Positions 26,296 to 37,618 of a DNA stretch of 64,000 nucleotides are shown piece by piece. The notes under the pieces were generated by a model. That model made no database searches. It was not told the DNA's origin and worked only from the letters and a program-made list of their open reading frames with translations. The position numbers and the translations under genes were made by a program. Positions within the stretch are counted from its first letter, which is position 1. Each line of letters opens with the position of its first letter. Source of the DNA: Pseudomonas atagonensis (lineage in GTDB: Bacteria > Pseudomonadota > Gammaproteobacteria > Pseudomonadales > Pseudomonadaceae); assembly GCF_011369485.1 (NCBI RefSeq), contig NZ_VXCA01000013.1, forward strand, positions 59,680 through 123,679, read 5' to 3'.

Positions 26296-27586
26296 TTGCC
26301 GCTTCCTCCGTGGAGCGCCGGGCCAGCCATTCAAGGGCCTCGGCGACACAATAAAATGATCCGAACAACAGAATCTCGTCGTCACTGGTGGCCACGGCGC
26401 ACTGCCCTTCCAGCGCTGCGGCGACACTGTCGTAAGACGCGACCGATGCGCCAAGGTTCTGCAATGCAGCCTCTAATTCTGCAACCGGACGCGCGCGCGG
26501 CGAATCCAGCGGCGCTACCGCCCAATGCTCGACACTAGCATTCAATTCGCTGACAACACCATCCAGATCCTTGTCGGCCAGCAGACCAAACACTGCCAGA
26601 CGCTTGCCGACCGGTGGTCGCGAGGCCAGACGACGGGCCAGATACTCCGCCGCGTGCGGGTTATGCCCCACATCCAGCAACAGATTCAGGCGCTTGCCAT
26701 TCCATTCGACCGAACGGCGATCCAGCCGACCGACCACACGAGTCGCCTGCAGGGCCGCAACAATCTTTTGCGCCTCCCACGGCAAGCCGAGCAACAGATA
26801 CGCCTGCAACGCCAGCGCGGCGTTTTCCATCGGCAGATCAAGCAGTGGCAAGTCGTGCAGCTCGACAACCTGGCCTTGCGCGTCGGTTCCGCGCCACTGC
26901 CAATGCAGACCAGTGACACCAAGATCGAAATCACGCCCGCGCAGGAAAAACGGACATGCCAGTTCGCGGGCCTTGTCGAGCAACGGTTGCGGAGGATTGA
27001 GGTCGCCACACAAGGCAGGTTTGCCCGGGCGGAAAATCCCGGCTTTCTCGAACGCCACGGATTCACGGGTATCACCCAGATAATCGGCGTGATCGACGCC
27101 GATGCTGGTGACCAGTGCGATATCGGCATCGACCACGTTGACCGTGTCCAGACGCCCGCCCAGCCCGACTTCCAGCACCACCGCATCAAGCCCGGCCTGT
27201 TGAAACAGCCAGAACGCCGCGAGGGTGCCCATTTCGAAGTAAGTCAGGGAGGTTTCGCCGCGGCCGGCCTCGACCGCAGCAAAGGCTTCGCACAGTTGCG
27301 CGTCAGTGGCTTCGACGCCATTGAGCTGCACCCGCTCGTTATAACGCAGCAGGTGCGGGGAATTGTAGACACCCACATTCAGGCCCTGCGCGCGCAGCAA
27401 GGACGCCACGAACGCGCAGGTCGAACCTTTGCCGTTGGTGCCGGTGACCGTAATCACCCGAGGCGCCGGCTGGCCCAGTCCCATGCGGGACGCTACCTGT
27501 TGCGAACGTTCCAGCCCCATGTCGATGGCTGACGGATGCAACTGTTCAAGGTAGGCGAGCCACTCGCCAAGGGTGCGCTCGGTCAT
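26279..27586 (-). CDS. folC: Bifunctional folylpolyglutamate synthase / dihydrofolate synthase FolC
   Basis: A 435-residue Mur-ligase-like enzyme. It has the ATP loop [10 protein letters not shown] at residues 47-56, then the folate-family segment [17 protein letters not shown] and the metal/carbamylated-lysine region [20 protein letters not shown]. The C-terminal half has [19 protein letters not shown]. It adds glutamate to dihydropteroate and to reduced folates. Its start overlaps the accD stop (ATGA), and it overlaps the SPOR gene downstream, so the three form one transcription unit. Confidence 0.95.
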   Translation of the reverse strand: MTERTLGEWLAYLEQLHPSAIDMGLERSQQVASRMGLGQPAPRVITVTGTNGKGSTCAFVASLLRAQGLNVGVYNSPHLLRYNERVQLNGVEATDAQLCEAFAAVEAGRGETSLTYFEMGTLAAFWLFQQAGLDAVVLEVGLGGRLDTVNVVDADIALVTSIGVDHADYLGDTRESVAFEKAGIFRPGKPALCGDLNPPQPLLDKARELACPFFLRGRDFDLGVTGLHWQWRGTDAQGQVVELHDLPLLDLPMENAALALQAYLLLGLPWEAQKIVAALQATRVVGRLDRRSVEWNGKRLNLLLDVGHNPHAAEYLARRLASRPPVGKRLAVFGLLADKDLDGVVSELNASVEHWAVAPLDSPRARPVAELEAALQNLGASVASYDSVAAALEGQCAVATSDDEILLFGSFYCVAEALEWLARRSTEEAANGFAG

Positions 27587-28503
27587 ACGTTGGCAGGCAC
27601 CGGTGGAACCACGATCGGCTCGATTGGCGCGGCGACGAATGTCGGTGTCGGCTTGCCGGTCAGTTGTGCCAGCAGATTACCCAAGCGCGGACGCAGCTCC
27701 TGACGGTGAATGATCATGTCGATCGCGCCGTGCTCCAGGAGGAATTCGCTGCGCTGGAAGCCTTCCGGCAGTTTTTCACGCACGGTCTGCTCGATCACAC
27801 GCGGACCGGCAAAGCCGATCAGGGCTTTCGGCTCACCTACGATCACGTCGCCGAGCATCGCCAGACTCGCGGAAACACCGCCGTAAACCGGGTCGGTCAG
27901 CACCGAGATGAACGGAATGCCTTCTTCACGCAGACGCGCCAGCACGGCCGAAGTCTTGGCCATCTGCATCAGCGAGATCAGGGCTTCCTGCATGCGCGCA
28001 CCGCCGGAAGCGGCGAAGCAGATCATCGGGCAACGGTTTTCCAGCGCGTAGTTGGCTGCGCGCACGAAGCGCTCGCCGACGATGGCGCCCATGGAACCGC
28101 CCATGAAGTTGAATTCGAACGCCGAAACCACCACCGGCATGCCCAGCAGGGTGCCGCTTACGGAGATCAGTGCGTCTTTTTCACCGGTCTGCTTTTGCGC
28201 AGCGGTCAGGCGATCCTTGTACTTCTTGCCGTCGCGGAATTTCAGACGGTCAACCGGCTCCAGATCAGCACCCAGTTCGTTGCGACCTTCAGCATCGAGG
28301 AAGATGTCGATGCGCGCACGTGCGCCGATGCGCATGTGGTGGTTGCACTTGGGGCAAACGTCCAGGGTCTTTTCCAGCTCCGGACGATACAGCACAGCCT
28401 CGCAGGACGGGCACTTGTGCCACAGACCTTCAGGCACCGAGCTCTTCTTGACCTCCGAACGCATGATCGAAGGGATCAGTTTGTCTACTAACCAGTTGCT
28501 CAT
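27583..28503 (-). CDS. accD: Acetyl-CoA carboxylase carboxyltransferase subunit beta AccD
   Basis: A 306-residue protein. The N-terminal zinc ribbon uses C31, C34, C50 and C53 (CPSC ... CPKC). The carboxyltransferase core shows [24 protein letters not shown]-type sequence, [17 protein letters not shown] and [20 protein letters not shown]. With AccA it transfers carboxyl from biotin to acetyl-CoA, making malonyl-CoA for fatty-acid synthesis. It is followed by folC with a 4-bp overlap. About 200 bp without genes separate it from trpF upstream, so the accD-folC-SPOR unit likely has its promoter there. Confidence 0.96.
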   Translation of the reverse strand: MSNWLVDKLIPSIMRSEVKKSSVPEGLWHKCPSCEAVLYRPELEKTLDVCPKCNHHMRIGARARIDIFLDAEGRNELGADLEPVDRLKFRDGKKYKDRLTAAQKQTGEKDALISVSGTLLGMPVVVSAFEFNFMGGSMGAIVGERFVRAANYALENRCPMICFAASGGARMQEALISLMQMAKTSAVLARLREEGIPFISVLTDPVYGGVSASLAMLGDVIVGEPKALIGFAGPRVIEQTVREKLPEGFQRSEFLLEHGAIDMIIHRQELRPRLGNLLAQLTGKPTPTFVAAPIEPIVVPPVPANV

Positions 28504-28707
28504 GCTTTCTTTCTCCAGTACCGGCGGCCCGAACGCTCTGGTTCGCAGCCCCGCGTATGCCCTTCAGCTAAATTCATGTGTGTGGCGATGATGAGTGAAC
28601 AGCCACGGTCAGCGCGAAACATGACCTGCGTACCGCTCACAAACCCTCAGCCGAGCCTGCTTTGTGCAAGTGCATTGATGGACGGCGGCAGACTGCCAGC
28701 CGTCACA

Positions 28708-29334
28708 TCAATATGGCGCTTTGCGTACAGCGTCGATGAACGCCCGAACCTTCGCGTGATCCTTGATGCCTTTGCTCGCCTCCACCCCACCACTGACGTC
28801 GACTGCATAAGGTTTCACCCGGGCCACGGCGTCTGCGACGTTTTCCGGGGTCAGGCCGCCGGCCAGAATCAATGGTTTGCTCAAAACCTGTGGAATCAAT
28901 GACCAGTCGAACGCCTCGCCGGTTCCACCGGGCACGCCTTCAACGTAAGTGTCGAGCAACACGCCGCTGGCACTTGGGTAAGCGTCGACGGCGGCAGCAA
29001 TGTCATCGCCGGCCTTGACCCGCAACGCCTTGATGTACGGGCGATGCCAGCCTTCGCACTCTTCTGCAGACTCATCACCGTGGAACTGCAACAGATCCAG
29101 CGGCACGGCATCGAGGATTTCCCCCAACTCGCAGCGACTGGCGTTGACGAACAACCCTACCGTGGTCACAAACGGCGGCAACGCGTTGATGATCGCCCGC
29201 GCCTGCTGCACGTTTACCGCGCGCGGACTCTTGGCGTAGAACACGAATCCAATGGCATCCGCTCCAGCCTCGACGGCAGCCAACGCATCTTCTATGCGGG
29301 TAATCCCGCAAATCTTGCTGCGAACGGCTGACAT
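28708..29334 (-). CDS. trpF: Phosphoribosylanthranilate isomerase TrpF
   Basis: The ATG at 29334 gives 208 residues; GGAG lies about 8 nt upstream. The (beta-alpha)8 barrel starts with [16 protein letters not shown], containing the catalytic cysteine, and the conserved aspartate lies in [17 protein letters not shown]. It isomerises N-(5-phosphoribosyl)anthranilate to CdRP in tryptophan synthesis. No other trp gene is adjacent; trpF next to accD and truA is the usual arrangement in pseudomonads. Confidence 0.95.
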   Translation of the reverse strand: MSAVRSKICGITRIEDALAAVEAGADAIGFVFYAKSPRAVNVQQARAIINALPPFVTTVGLFVNASRCELGEILDAVPLDLLQFHGDESAEECEGWHRPYIKALRVKAGDDIAAAVDAYPSASGVLLDTYVEGVPGGTGEAFDWSLIPQVLSKPLILAGGLTPENVADAVARVKPYAVDVSGGVEASKGIKDHAKVRAFIDAVRKAPY

Positions 29335-29397
29335 GTCGATAAAACTCCGAGGCAAATCCGGGAAAGTCCCGGATGGTAACAAATGCATTCGAGGGCG

Positions 29398-30252
29398 TCA
29401 GCCGTCAAGTTCGGAGAAACCCGTAAGGAAATGTGGCCCGATAAAACGCTCGGGCAACGGGAACTCGTCGTGGTACTCGACCTGCACCAGATAGAGACCG
29501 TACGGATGCGCCGTCACACCGCCCGAACGGCGTTCGCGGCTTTCCAGCACTTCCTTCATCCATTCAACCGGGCGCTCGCCGGCACCAATGGTCATCAGCA
29601 CACCGGCGATGTTGCGCACCATGTGATGCAGAAAGGCATTGGCACGAATGTCGAGCACAATCATCTTGCCGTGACGTGTCACGCGCAAATGATGCATTTT
29701 CTTGATCGGTGACTTGGCCTGACACTGGCCGGCGCGGAAGGCGCTGAAATCATGGGTGCCGATCAGATACTGCGCGGCCTCGGCCATGCGCTCGACGTCT
29801 AGCGGGCGGTGATTCCAGGTGATTTCTTCGTTGAGATGCGCCGGACGGATCTGATCGTTGTAGATCACATAGCGATAACGCCGGGCGATGGCTTTGAAGC
29901 GCGCATGAAAATGCGCCGGCATCACCCGCGCCCAGCTGACGCTGATGTCGTGAGGCAGATTGATATTGGCGCCCATGACCCAGGCTTTCAGCGAGCGATC
30001 GACTGTTGTGTCGAAATGCACCACCTGGCCGCAAGCGTGCACGCCCGCGTCAGTCCGCCCGGCACACTGCAGGGAAACCGGCGAATTGGCAACTTTCGAC
30101 AAGGCTTTTTCGAGCTCTTCCTGCACCGTCGCCACGCCCGTCAACTGACGCTGCCAGCCGCTGTAGCGCGAACCTTTGTATTCAACGCCCAGCGCGACGC
30201 GGTAAAAGCCTTCGGGGGCCATTTCGGCGGCCGGGTTATCTATGTTTGCCAA
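29398..30252 (-). CDS. truA: tRNA pseudouridine(38-40) synthase TruA
   Basis: I place the start at the TTG at 30252 (284 residues). An upstream ATG at 30288 falls inside a TATAAT-like -10 sequence, and the ATG at 30222 has no ribosome site. The catalytic aspartate lies in QCAGRTDAGVHACGQ. Other family motifs are YKGSRYSGWQRQ and RANAFLHHMVRNIAG. It makes pseudouridine at positions 38-40 of the anticodon stem-loop. The start is the least certain point; the family assignment is firm. Confidence 0.92.
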   Translation of the reverse strand: MANIDNPAAEMAPEGFYRVALGVEYKGSRYSGWQRQLTGVATVQEELEKALSKVANSPVSLQCAGRTDAGVHACGQVVHFDTTVDRSLKAWVMGANINLPHDISVSWARVMPAHFHARFKAIARRYRYVIYNDQIRPAHLNEEITWNHRPLDVERMAEAAQYLIGTHDFSAFRAGQCQAKSPIKKMHHLRVTRHGKMIVLDIRANAFLHHMVRNIAGVLMTIGAGERPVEWMKEVLESRERRSGGVTAHPYGLYLVQVEYHDEFPLPERFIGPHFLTGFSELDG

Positions 30253-30286
30253 GGTGGGACAGCCTGCTGTTTTTGCAAAGGCGAGC

Positions 30287-30315
30287 ATTATAGGGCCGTG
30301 GTTCAGGGATGCCAG
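30287..30315 (-). promoter_or_regulatory. Candidate promoter of truA
   Basis: On the minus strand CTGGCA (30315-30310) and TATAAT (30292-30287) are 17 bp apart. Transcription would start near 30280, about 28 nt before the TTG start of truA. The -10 hexamer is a perfect match and the -35 is four of six. Confidence 0.5.
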
Positions 30316-30345
30316 AGCGTTCTCCGTCGCCTGATCGCCCCAAAC

Positions 30346-30378
30346 AAAAACGGCAGCCTCACCGGGCTGCCGTTTTTT
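30346..30378 (-). terminator. Terminator of fimV
   Basis: CGGCAGCC and GGCTGCCG form a perfect stem flanked by A5 and T6, so it can work in both directions. It lies 17 bp after the fimV stop. Confidence 0.9.
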
Positions 30379-30394
30379 GTTTGTCGCCGAATGA

Positions 30395-33052
30395 CTACAG
30401 GCTCGACAACATGTCCTTGGCTTCGCCCCGCTGCTTCTCGTCACCCTCGGTCAATACTTCGTTGAGGATGTCGCGCGCGCCGTCGTTGTCGCCCATGTCG
30501 ATGTAGGCCTGAGCCAGATCGAGTTTGGTGGCGGCTTCGTCGGTGCCGGCGAGGAAGTCAAAATCGTCCTCGCCCAGATCACCGCCGATTGCCGCATCGG
30601 CCTCGGTGAAGGTCGGCTCGGCGATGCTTTGCGACAGGCGATCCAGCTCAGCGTTGACGTCATCCAGCTCAGAAGCAAACGCATCAGGCTCAGCCGCAGG
30701 ATTGCTGTCCATTTCGTCGGCCAGCGACAGATCGAAATCAGCCGGCAGCTCCAGATCGTCTTGCGGCACGTCAGCGACAACCGGCGGCTCGACGGGCGCC
30801 AGATCCTTCACGCCTTCGTCCAGATCCAGCAAGAAGTCATCGTCCGCCAGGTCAACCGCTGGGGCTGGCTCGGCACCGAGGTCCAGATCCAGGTCGAAGT
30901 TCGACAGATCGTCCAGATTCTCTTTGATCTCGGTCTGCTGTTGCAGCACCGACTCGAAGCTCAGGTCGTCATCTGACGGGAATTCGTCCAGTTCGACCGG
31001 TGTTTGCGGTTCAACAACCGGCGCAGGCTCGACCGGCGTAATGTTGTCGAGATCGTCCAGACTCAGGTCGAACGCGCTGTCCAGATCATCTTCAACCGGT
31101 GCAGGTGCAGGTGCTTCCGGTTCATCCAGCAGCAAGTCCTTGACGTATTGTGCGTCCAGCTCGGCTGCGACAGCGGCGGCCGCCAAACCGGCAGCGGCCA
31201 CCACCGCCATGGCCGGGAAGCGGCTTTTCAGCGCTTCGACCTTGGCGAAGTTGTCGCCGTTGGCAACCAGTTGACGCTCTTGCCCCACGAACGCATCACG
31301 ATCGCCTTGCTGACCGTAGACTTCCATCAGTTTCAGGCGCAGATCACTGCGTTGCGGCTCCAGGCTAACGCCTTCTTCCAGCAACGCGGCGGCCTGATTC
31401 AGGCGACCGGCGTTGATGTGCGACTGGGCCTTGTCCAGTACGTCATCCGAACGCTCGGCAGCCGGAGCCACGAGTGGCGCGGCAATCGGTTCAGCCATGA
31501 CCACCGGTGCAACAACCGGCGCTGGAGTCGGTGTCGGAGCAACAACCGGCGCTGGCGTGTTGAGCTTGACGCTGGCGGCCGGGGTTTCCAGACCTTCGAA
31601 GCTGCTTTCCGGCAGATCCTGCTCAGCGGAGAATTCTTGCTCCTCAGATAACGCGCGCGCCATGCGCAGGTGCTTCTCGGCTTCCTGTTGCGCTTTACGG
31701 CGACGCGCCAGCAGCAACAACAGGAGCAGCAGAACCACGGCACCGCCACCGATCAGACCCAGCAGGATCGGGTTGGTCAGCAGCTCGTTGAAGGTCTTCT
31801 CGTCATCGACCACAGGCTTGGGTTCGACCACCGGCGTTTCCGCTGGTGTCTCGACCGGTGGCGCAATGGCGGATTCTGGCGTCGGCGATGCAGAGGCAGC
31901 CTCTGCCGGCGTGGCTGGCGGTGTAGCGGCCAGCTCGGCGGTGATTGCTGGAACCGGTGCAGCAGCGGCATTCGCGGCAGGTGCGGCGCCCGCGCCTTCG
32001 GCCTGCATTTTCGCCAGTTGATTGTTCTTCAGCTCGATCAGTTTTTGCAGCTTGTCCAGCTGGCTCTGCAGATCGGACATGCGGCTCTTCAGTTCCTCGT
32101 TGTCACGACGGGTCGTGTCGAGGCTTTCCTGAGTCACTGCCAATTTGTTGCTCAACGCCTTGGCGTCGCCCGCCGGGCCTTTGCCGCGCACCTTGGCGCT
32201 TTCGGCGGAGACCAGGCTCAGATTGTCCTTGGCGTTCTGCGCGGTACCGGTGTTGGCGCGACCACGGTTGGTCGCGTCGAGCTGCTGCTGACCGGTGCCA
32301 GGCTTGGCTACATAACGACGACCCTGACGCCAGGCTTCGTTCTGCGCCGCGACTTCAGCGATGGCCTTGGTTTGCGACAACGCAGTGCTTTGCACCGAAT
32401 CCGGCAAACGCAACACCTGACCGGTTTTCAGCCGGTTGATGTTGCCGCCGATAAACGCATCCGGGTTCAGCGCCTGGATCGCCAGCATGGTTTGCTGCAC
32501 CGAACCGCCAATGCGCGCTTTCGCGGCGATTTCCCACAGGGTATCGCGCGGCGTTGTGGTGTATTGAGTCGGGTGCGTTGCGCCAGTGGTCGGTGCGGCA
32601 ATGGTTTGCGACGGCGCCGGTTGCGCGGCCGCATCAGCGGTCTGCGGCGAGAACTTCGACGGATCCAGCAGCACGCTGTAATCGCGCAACAGACGGCCGT
32701 TCGGCCACATCACCTGAACGAGGAATTTCACCATCGGTTCCGACAGCGGCTTGCTCGACGTTACGCGCAATACACTTTTGCCGCTAGCATTGAGCACCGG
32801 AGTGAACGTCAGGTCATTGAGGAAGGCCTGACGATCAACGCCGGCCTTGGCGAAATCTTCAGGGGAAGCCAGGCTCGGCACCACTTCGGCAGCGGTGAGA
32901 TCCTTGACGTCGAGCAGCTCGATTTCAGCCACCAACGGCTGGTTCAGGGTCGACTTCAGGGTCAGCTCCCCGAGCCCGAGGGCATGCGCCATACCGGAGG
33001 ACAGCGCCGAGGCGGCCGCTATTGCTAACACCAGTTTGCGAACTTGAACCAT
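30395..33052 (-). CDS. fimV: Polar hub protein FimV
   Basis: The ATG at 33052 follows AAGGATGAGG and gives 885 residues. A signal peptide leads to the conserved FimV N-terminal domain (ALGLGELTLKSTLNQPLVAE). A LysM peptidoglycan-binding domain lies near residues 160-215 (TTPRDTLWEIAAKARIGGSV). A coiled coil follows (SLDTTRRDNEELKSRMSDLQ), then a Pro/Ala linker and one membrane segment near 440-462 (LLGLIGGGAVVLLLLLLLLA). The long acidic cytoplasmic region ends in the FimV_C/TPR-type module (EAATKLDLAQAYIDMGDNDG). FimV organises type IV pilus machinery and polar signalling in pseudomonads. It is monocistronic, with about 200 bp upstream. Confidence 0.95.
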   Translation of the reverse strand: MVQVRKLVLAIAAASALSSGMAHALGLGELTLKSTLNQPLVAEIELLDVKDLTAAEVVPSLASPEDFAKAGVDRQAFLNDLTFTPVLNASGKSVLRVTSSKPLSEPMVKFLVQVMWPNGRLLRDYSVLLDPSKFSPQTADAAAQPAPSQTIAAPTTGATHPTQYTTTPRDTLWEIAAKARIGGSVQQTMLAIQALNPDAFIGGNINRLKTGQVLRLPDSVQSTALSQTKAIAEVAAQNEAWRQGRRYVAKPGTGQQQLDATNRGRANTGTAQNAKDNLSLVSAESAKVRGKGPAGDAKALSNKLAVTQESLDTTRRDNEELKSRMSDLQSQLDKLQKLIELKNNQLAKMQAEGAGAAPAANAAAAPVPAITAELAATPPATPAEAASASPTPESAIAPPVETPAETPVVEPKPVVDDEKTFNELLTNPILLGLIGGGAVVLLLLLLLLARRRKAQQEAEKHLRMARALSEEQEFSAEQDLPESSFEGLETPAASVKLNTPAPVVAPTPTPAPVVAPVVMAEPIAAPLVAPAAERSDDVLDKAQSHINAGRLNQAAALLEEGVSLEPQRSDLRLKLMEVYGQQGDRDAFVGQERQLVANGDNFAKVEALKSRFPAMAVVAAAGLAAAAVAAELDAQYVKDLLLDEPEAPAPAPVEDDLDSAFDLSLDDLDNITPVEPAPVVEPQTPVELDEFPSDDDLSFESVLQQQTEIKENLDDLSNFDLDLDLGAEPAPAVDLADDDFLLDLDEGVKDLAPVEPPVVADVPQDDLELPADFDLSLADEMDSNPAAEPDAFASELDDVNAELDRLSQSIAEPTFTEADAAIGGDLGEDDFDFLAGTDEAATKLDLAQAYIDMGDNDGARDILNEVLTEGDEKQRGEAKDMLSSL

Positions 33053-33258
33053 AGCCTCATCCTTTGTTTGAACGTTCCTCGGCCAGCGAGAAGTGTTGAT
33101 TGCCGCTGCCGTAAGGCATTGCGCGCGACGACGACAGATGTCGCGCGCGATCATTTCTTTGATGCCCCGGAAAGTCCCGGAGGTGAAACGTTATCAAGCA
33201 ATCTGGGCAAGCATAGCGCTCACCTAGAATCAGTCGACAAATTGTTGCCAAGTATCTT

Positions 33259-34269
33259 TTACAGCAGGTCTTTTATCAACAATTCAGCTACCTGCACAGC
33301 GTTAAGGGCTGCACCTTTGCGTACGTTATCTGACGTCAGCCACAGATTAAGTTCCGCCGGGTCGTCGACACCGCTGCGCACGCGACCGACATAGACAACG
33401 TCCTGCCCGACTGCGTCACCAACAGCAGTCGGATAATCACCGGCCTCGACCAGCTCAATACCCTCTGCGTCTTCGAGGGCGGCGTTGACCTTTTCCAGGT
33501 CGACCGGCTTCGCTGACTGCAAGGTCACGCTAAAGCTATCGCCAAAAAACACCGGGGCTTGAACGCAAGTTGCGGAAATCTTTAATAAAGGCAGTGCCAG
33601 CACTTGGCGCAACTCGCGCACCAGGCGTTTTTCCAGCAGCGTATGGCCCTGTGCGTCAGGCGTGCCGACCTGAGCCAGCAGGTTGAACGCCATCTGCCGG
33701 TCGAAGAATGTCGGCTCCAGCGGACGCATGTTCAGCAGTTCGGCGGTCTGGCGGGCCAGCTCGGTGACGGCTTCGCGCCCCTGAGCGGAAACGGCCAGAT
33801 TGGCGGTGACATGCACCGACTGCAAGTCCATCAGATCAAGCAGCGGCGCCAGCACCACGGCCAACGAGGTGGCCGACGGACTTGGGCTGCTGACCTGGAA
33901 TGGCACCTTCAAACCATCGACCTTGCTGGCGTTGGCCTCGGGAACGATTTGCGGCGCCTGATCGGCCGGCAACGCGCCGGACAGGTCGATCAGCGAGCAA
34001 CCGGCAGCATGGGCGCGCGCGGCATAGCTCAGGGTGATGGCCGGGCCGGCGGCAAAAAACACCAGTTTGACCTTGCTGAAATCGAACTCGTCGACTTCAC
34101 GCACGCGCACGTTTTTGTTGCGGAACAGCACCGAGCTGCCGGCGGACTCACTGCTCGCCAGCAGGTGCAGATTGCCAACCGGAAAATCGCGCTCTTCGAG
34201 AATCTGTACGAGGGTTTCGCCGACAGTACCGGTGGCGCCGATCACGGCAATATCTAGGGTCTGGGTCAT
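33259..34269 (-). CDS. USG-1-like aspartate-semialdehyde dehydrogenase paralogue, probably inactive
   Basis: A 336-residue protein with the Asd fold: an NADP-binding start (DIAVIGATGTVGETLVQILE) and the dimerisation domain. The segment that carries the catalytic cysteine in true enzymes (PNCSTIQ-like) reads VSSPSPSATSLAVVL here, with no cysteine. It therefore probably lacks dehydrogenase activity. It corresponds to the gene between fimV and asd that I recall in P. aeruginosa (PA3116). The genuine asd lies just upstream. A structural or regulatory role is possible but unproven. Confidence 0.85.
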   Translation of the reverse strand: MTQTLDIAVIGATGTVGETLVQILEERDFPVGNLHLLASSESAGSSVLFRNKNVRVREVDEFDFSKVKLVFFAAGPAITLSYAARAHAAGCSLIDLSGALPADQAPQIVPEANASKVDGLKVPFQVSSPSPSATSLAVVLAPLLDLMDLQSVHVTANLAVSAQGREAVTELARQTAELLNMRPLEPTFFDRQMAFNLLAQVGTPDAQGHTLLEKRLVRELRQVLALPLLKISATCVQAPVFFGDSFSVTLQSAKPVDLEKVNAALEDAEGIELVEAGDYPTAVGDAVGQDVVYVGRVRSGVDDPAELNLWLTSDNVRKGAALNAVQVAELLIKDLL

Positions 34270-34329
34270 GGTGCGAGCCTCTGGCGAAACGGGGGGAGCG
34301 GCACTTTACCGGGTGACCGCCATGCAGGC

Positions 34330-34363
34330 AAAAAAAACCCGCGCCTCTTTCAAGGCGCGGGTT
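34330..34363 (-). terminator. Terminator of asd
   Basis: AACCCGCGCC and GGCGCGGGTT form a 10-bp perfect stem with an 8-nt loop. On the minus strand it runs into eight T residues. It separates asd from the USG-1-like gene. Confidence 0.92.
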
Positions 34364-34382
34364 ATTTCAGTGCTTCAATCGA

Positions 34383-35495
34383 TCAACGCTCAAGCAGGAT
34401 CCGCAGCATGCGACGCAGCGGTTCGGCCGCGCCCCACAGCAGTTGGTCGCCGACGGTGAAGGCACCGACGAACTGCGAACCCATGTTCAGCTTGCGCAGA
34501 CGACCGACCGGTACGTTCAGGGTGCCGGTGACCTTGGTCGGGCTTAGCTCCTGCATGCTGATTTCGCGCTGGTTAGGCACCAGTTTGACCCAAGGGTTGT
34601 GCTGGCTGATCAGCCCTTCGATGTCGGCAATCGGCACGTCTTTGTTCAGCTTGATGGTCAGCGCCTGGCTGTGGCAGCGCATGGCGCCGATGCGCACGCA
34701 GATGCCGTCGACCGGGATCGGGCTCTTGAAGCGACCGAGGATCTTGTTGGTCTCGGCCTGGGCCTTCCACTCTTCGCGGCTCTGGCCGTTCGGCAGTTCC
34801 TTGTCGATCCACGGGATCAGGCTGCCGGCCAGCGGTACGCCGAAGTTTTCGGTCGGGTACGCGTCGCTGCGCATGGCTTCGGCCACACGACGGTCGATGT
34901 CGAGGATCGCGCTGGCCGGATCGGCCAGTTGATCGGCGACAGCCGCGTGAGTCGCGCCCATTTGCTTGATCAGTTCACGCATGTTCTGCGCGCCGGCACC
35001 GGAAGCCGCCTGATAAGTCATGGCGCTCATCCACTCGACCAGACCGGCCTCGAACAGACCGCCAAGGCCCATCAGCATCAGGCTGACGGTGCAGTTGCCG
35101 CCGATGTAGTTCTTGGTGCCTGCGTCAAGCTGCTGATCGATGACCTTGCGGTTGACCGGATCGAGAATGATGACCGCGTCATCGTTCATGCGCAGGCTGG
35201 ACGCCGCGTCGATCCAGTAACCCTGCCAGCCGGCTTCGCGCAGCTTCGGGAACACTTCGCTGGTGTAGTCGCCGCCCTGGCAGGTCAGGATCACGTCGAG
35301 GGTCTTCAGCTCTTCAATGCTGTAAGCGTCCTTGAGCGGAGCAATGTCCTTGCCCACGGACGGGCCTTGGCCACCGACATTGGAAGTGGTGAAAAACACC
35401 GGCTCGATAAGATCGAAATCCTGCTCTTCCAGCATCCGCTGCATGAGCACGGAACCGACCATGCCGCGCCAACCGATCAGACCTACACGTTTCAT
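34383..35495 (-). CDS. asd: Aspartate-semialdehyde dehydrogenase Asd
   Basis: A 370-residue enzyme of the E. coli Asd type. It begins [20 protein letters not shown], the NADP-binding loop. The catalytic cysteine lies in [20 protein letters not shown], and the substrate region follows as [20 protein letters not shown]. It reduces aspartyl phosphate to the semialdehyde for lysine, threonine, methionine and diaminopimelate. It has its own terminator and lies 66 bp downstream of leuB. Confidence 0.97.
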   Translation of the reverse strand: MKRVGLIGWRGMVGSVLMQRMLEEQDFDLIEPVFFTTSNVGGQGPSVGKDIAPLKDAYSIEELKTLDVILTCQGGDYTSEVFPKLREAGWQGYWIDAASSLRMNDDAVIILDPVNRKVIDQQLDAGTKNYIGGNCTVSLMLMGLGGLFEAGLVEWMSAMTYQAASGAGAQNMRELIKQMGATHAAVADQLADPASAILDIDRRVAEAMRSDAYPTENFGVPLAGSLIPWIDKELPNGQSREEWKAQAETNKILGRFKSPIPVDGICVRIGAMRCHSQALTIKLNKDVPIADIEGLISQHNPWVKLVPNQREISMQELSPTKVTGTLNVPVGRLRKLNMGSQFVGAFTVGDQLLWGAAEPLRRMLRILLER

Positions 35496-35561
35496 CGCAA
35501 CTACACCTTCTTGAAAAGTGGGCCGCTGCTTTGTATTGAATTTCGCAGCGGGCCCGAGAGA

Positions 35562-36644
<1,083 letters not shown>

Positions 36645-36698
36645 GCTTTCCTCGTGTCTTCAGTCGGTGCGCCACGCATGACGCGCCCGGAAAAATTC

Positions 36699-37466
36699 TT
36701 ATCGCTCGGCCATCAATACGATCACATCTGTACTGAACGAGCCGTCGCTATCAATCTCAAAATATTCGCGCACTTCGTTGCCCATCGATTGCTGCAACTG
36801 GCGGATCGCGGCGCGCATCACCTCGGGTGTGCGCATGCGTTCGACCCAACTGCTGTACTCCAGACGCAGGCGCTGACGGGTGGTGCTGCGCGTATGCAGC
36901 CCCGCCTCGCTGACCTGACGCAACCACTCGCCGGCGGAATAATCGCGCACATGGCTGGTGTCGCGCAGCACTTCGACGCTTTGCAGGTAAGTGTCGAACA
37001 ACGGACTGCCCGGTGACAACACGTCGACGAACGCTGCCACACCGCCCGGTTTCAGCACCCGACGCACTTCACGCAAGGCCACGCCCAGATCGCTCCAGTG
37101 ATGCGCCGAATAACGGCTGAACACGAAGTCGAACTCGCCATCGGCAAACGGCAAGCGCTCGGCGGCGCCGTTGACCGTGACAATGTTGCTCATGCTGCGA
37201 TCAACAGCAGCGGCAGCGACCACGTCGAGCATTTGCTGCGACAGGTCGTAAGCCACCACTTCCCTGACCAGCGGTGCGACGTGAAAACTCACGTGACCGG
37301 CGCCACAGCCAAGGTCAAGCACCCGTGCCCCGCCCTGCCCGGCCAGTTCAGCCTGTAGCAGTGCGAACTCAGTCCCTTGAGCGTGAACGGCGCTGCTCAA
37401 GTAGGCGGCGGCCTGTTCACCGAATTGCTTCTGTACAACCTGAGTGTGTTGGGCGGTGCTGGTCAT
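36699..37466 (-). CDS. Class I SAM-dependent methyltransferase (UbiE/COQ5-like)
   Basis: A 255-residue protein with the SAM-binding motif I VLDLGCGAGHVSFHVAP at residues 49-65, motif II/III DLSQQMLDVVAAAA, and FSRYSAHHWSDLGVALREVR followed by VLKPGGVAAFVDVLSPGSPL. This is a Methyltransf_11-type enzyme. The substrate is unknown. Its place inside the leuC-leuD-X-leuB cluster is conserved with P. aeruginosa as I recall it, but no role in leucine synthesis is known. A REP pair separates it from leuD. Confidence 0.88.
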   Translation of the reverse strand: MTSTAQHTQVVQKQFGEQAAAYLSSAVHAQGTEFALLQAELAGQGGARVLDLGCGAGHVSFHVAPLVREVVAYDLSQQMLDVVAAAAVDRSMSNIVTVNGAAERLPFADGEFDFVFSRYSAHHWSDLGVALREVRRVLKPGGVAAFVDVLSPGSPLFDTYLQSVEVLRDTSHVRDYSAGEWLRQVSEAGLHTRSTTRQRLRLEYSSWVERMRTPEVMRAAIRQLQQSMGNEVREYFEIDSDGSFSTDVIVLMAER

Positions 37467-37511
37467 GGGGACTTCCTTTTGGTTTTAGCCCTGCATTGCC
37501 TGGTCCGCCGC

Positions 37512-37582
37512 CTTCGGGAGCAAGCCCCTCCCACCCTGGATTTTTGGCGTATACAAAAAACCAGTGGGAGGGGGCTCCCGAA
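37512..37582. repeat. REP pair between leuD and the methyltransferase gene
   Basis: CTTCGGGAGC-AAGC-CCCTCCCAC on the left mirrors GTGGGAGGGGGCTCCCGAAG on the right, around a 30-bp AT-rich centre. It is a head-to-head REP doublet of a variant sequence type. Confidence 0.75.
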
Positions 37583-37618
37583 GAGGCCGGCCCAGACGAC
37601 ATCAATCTCAAATCTTGC

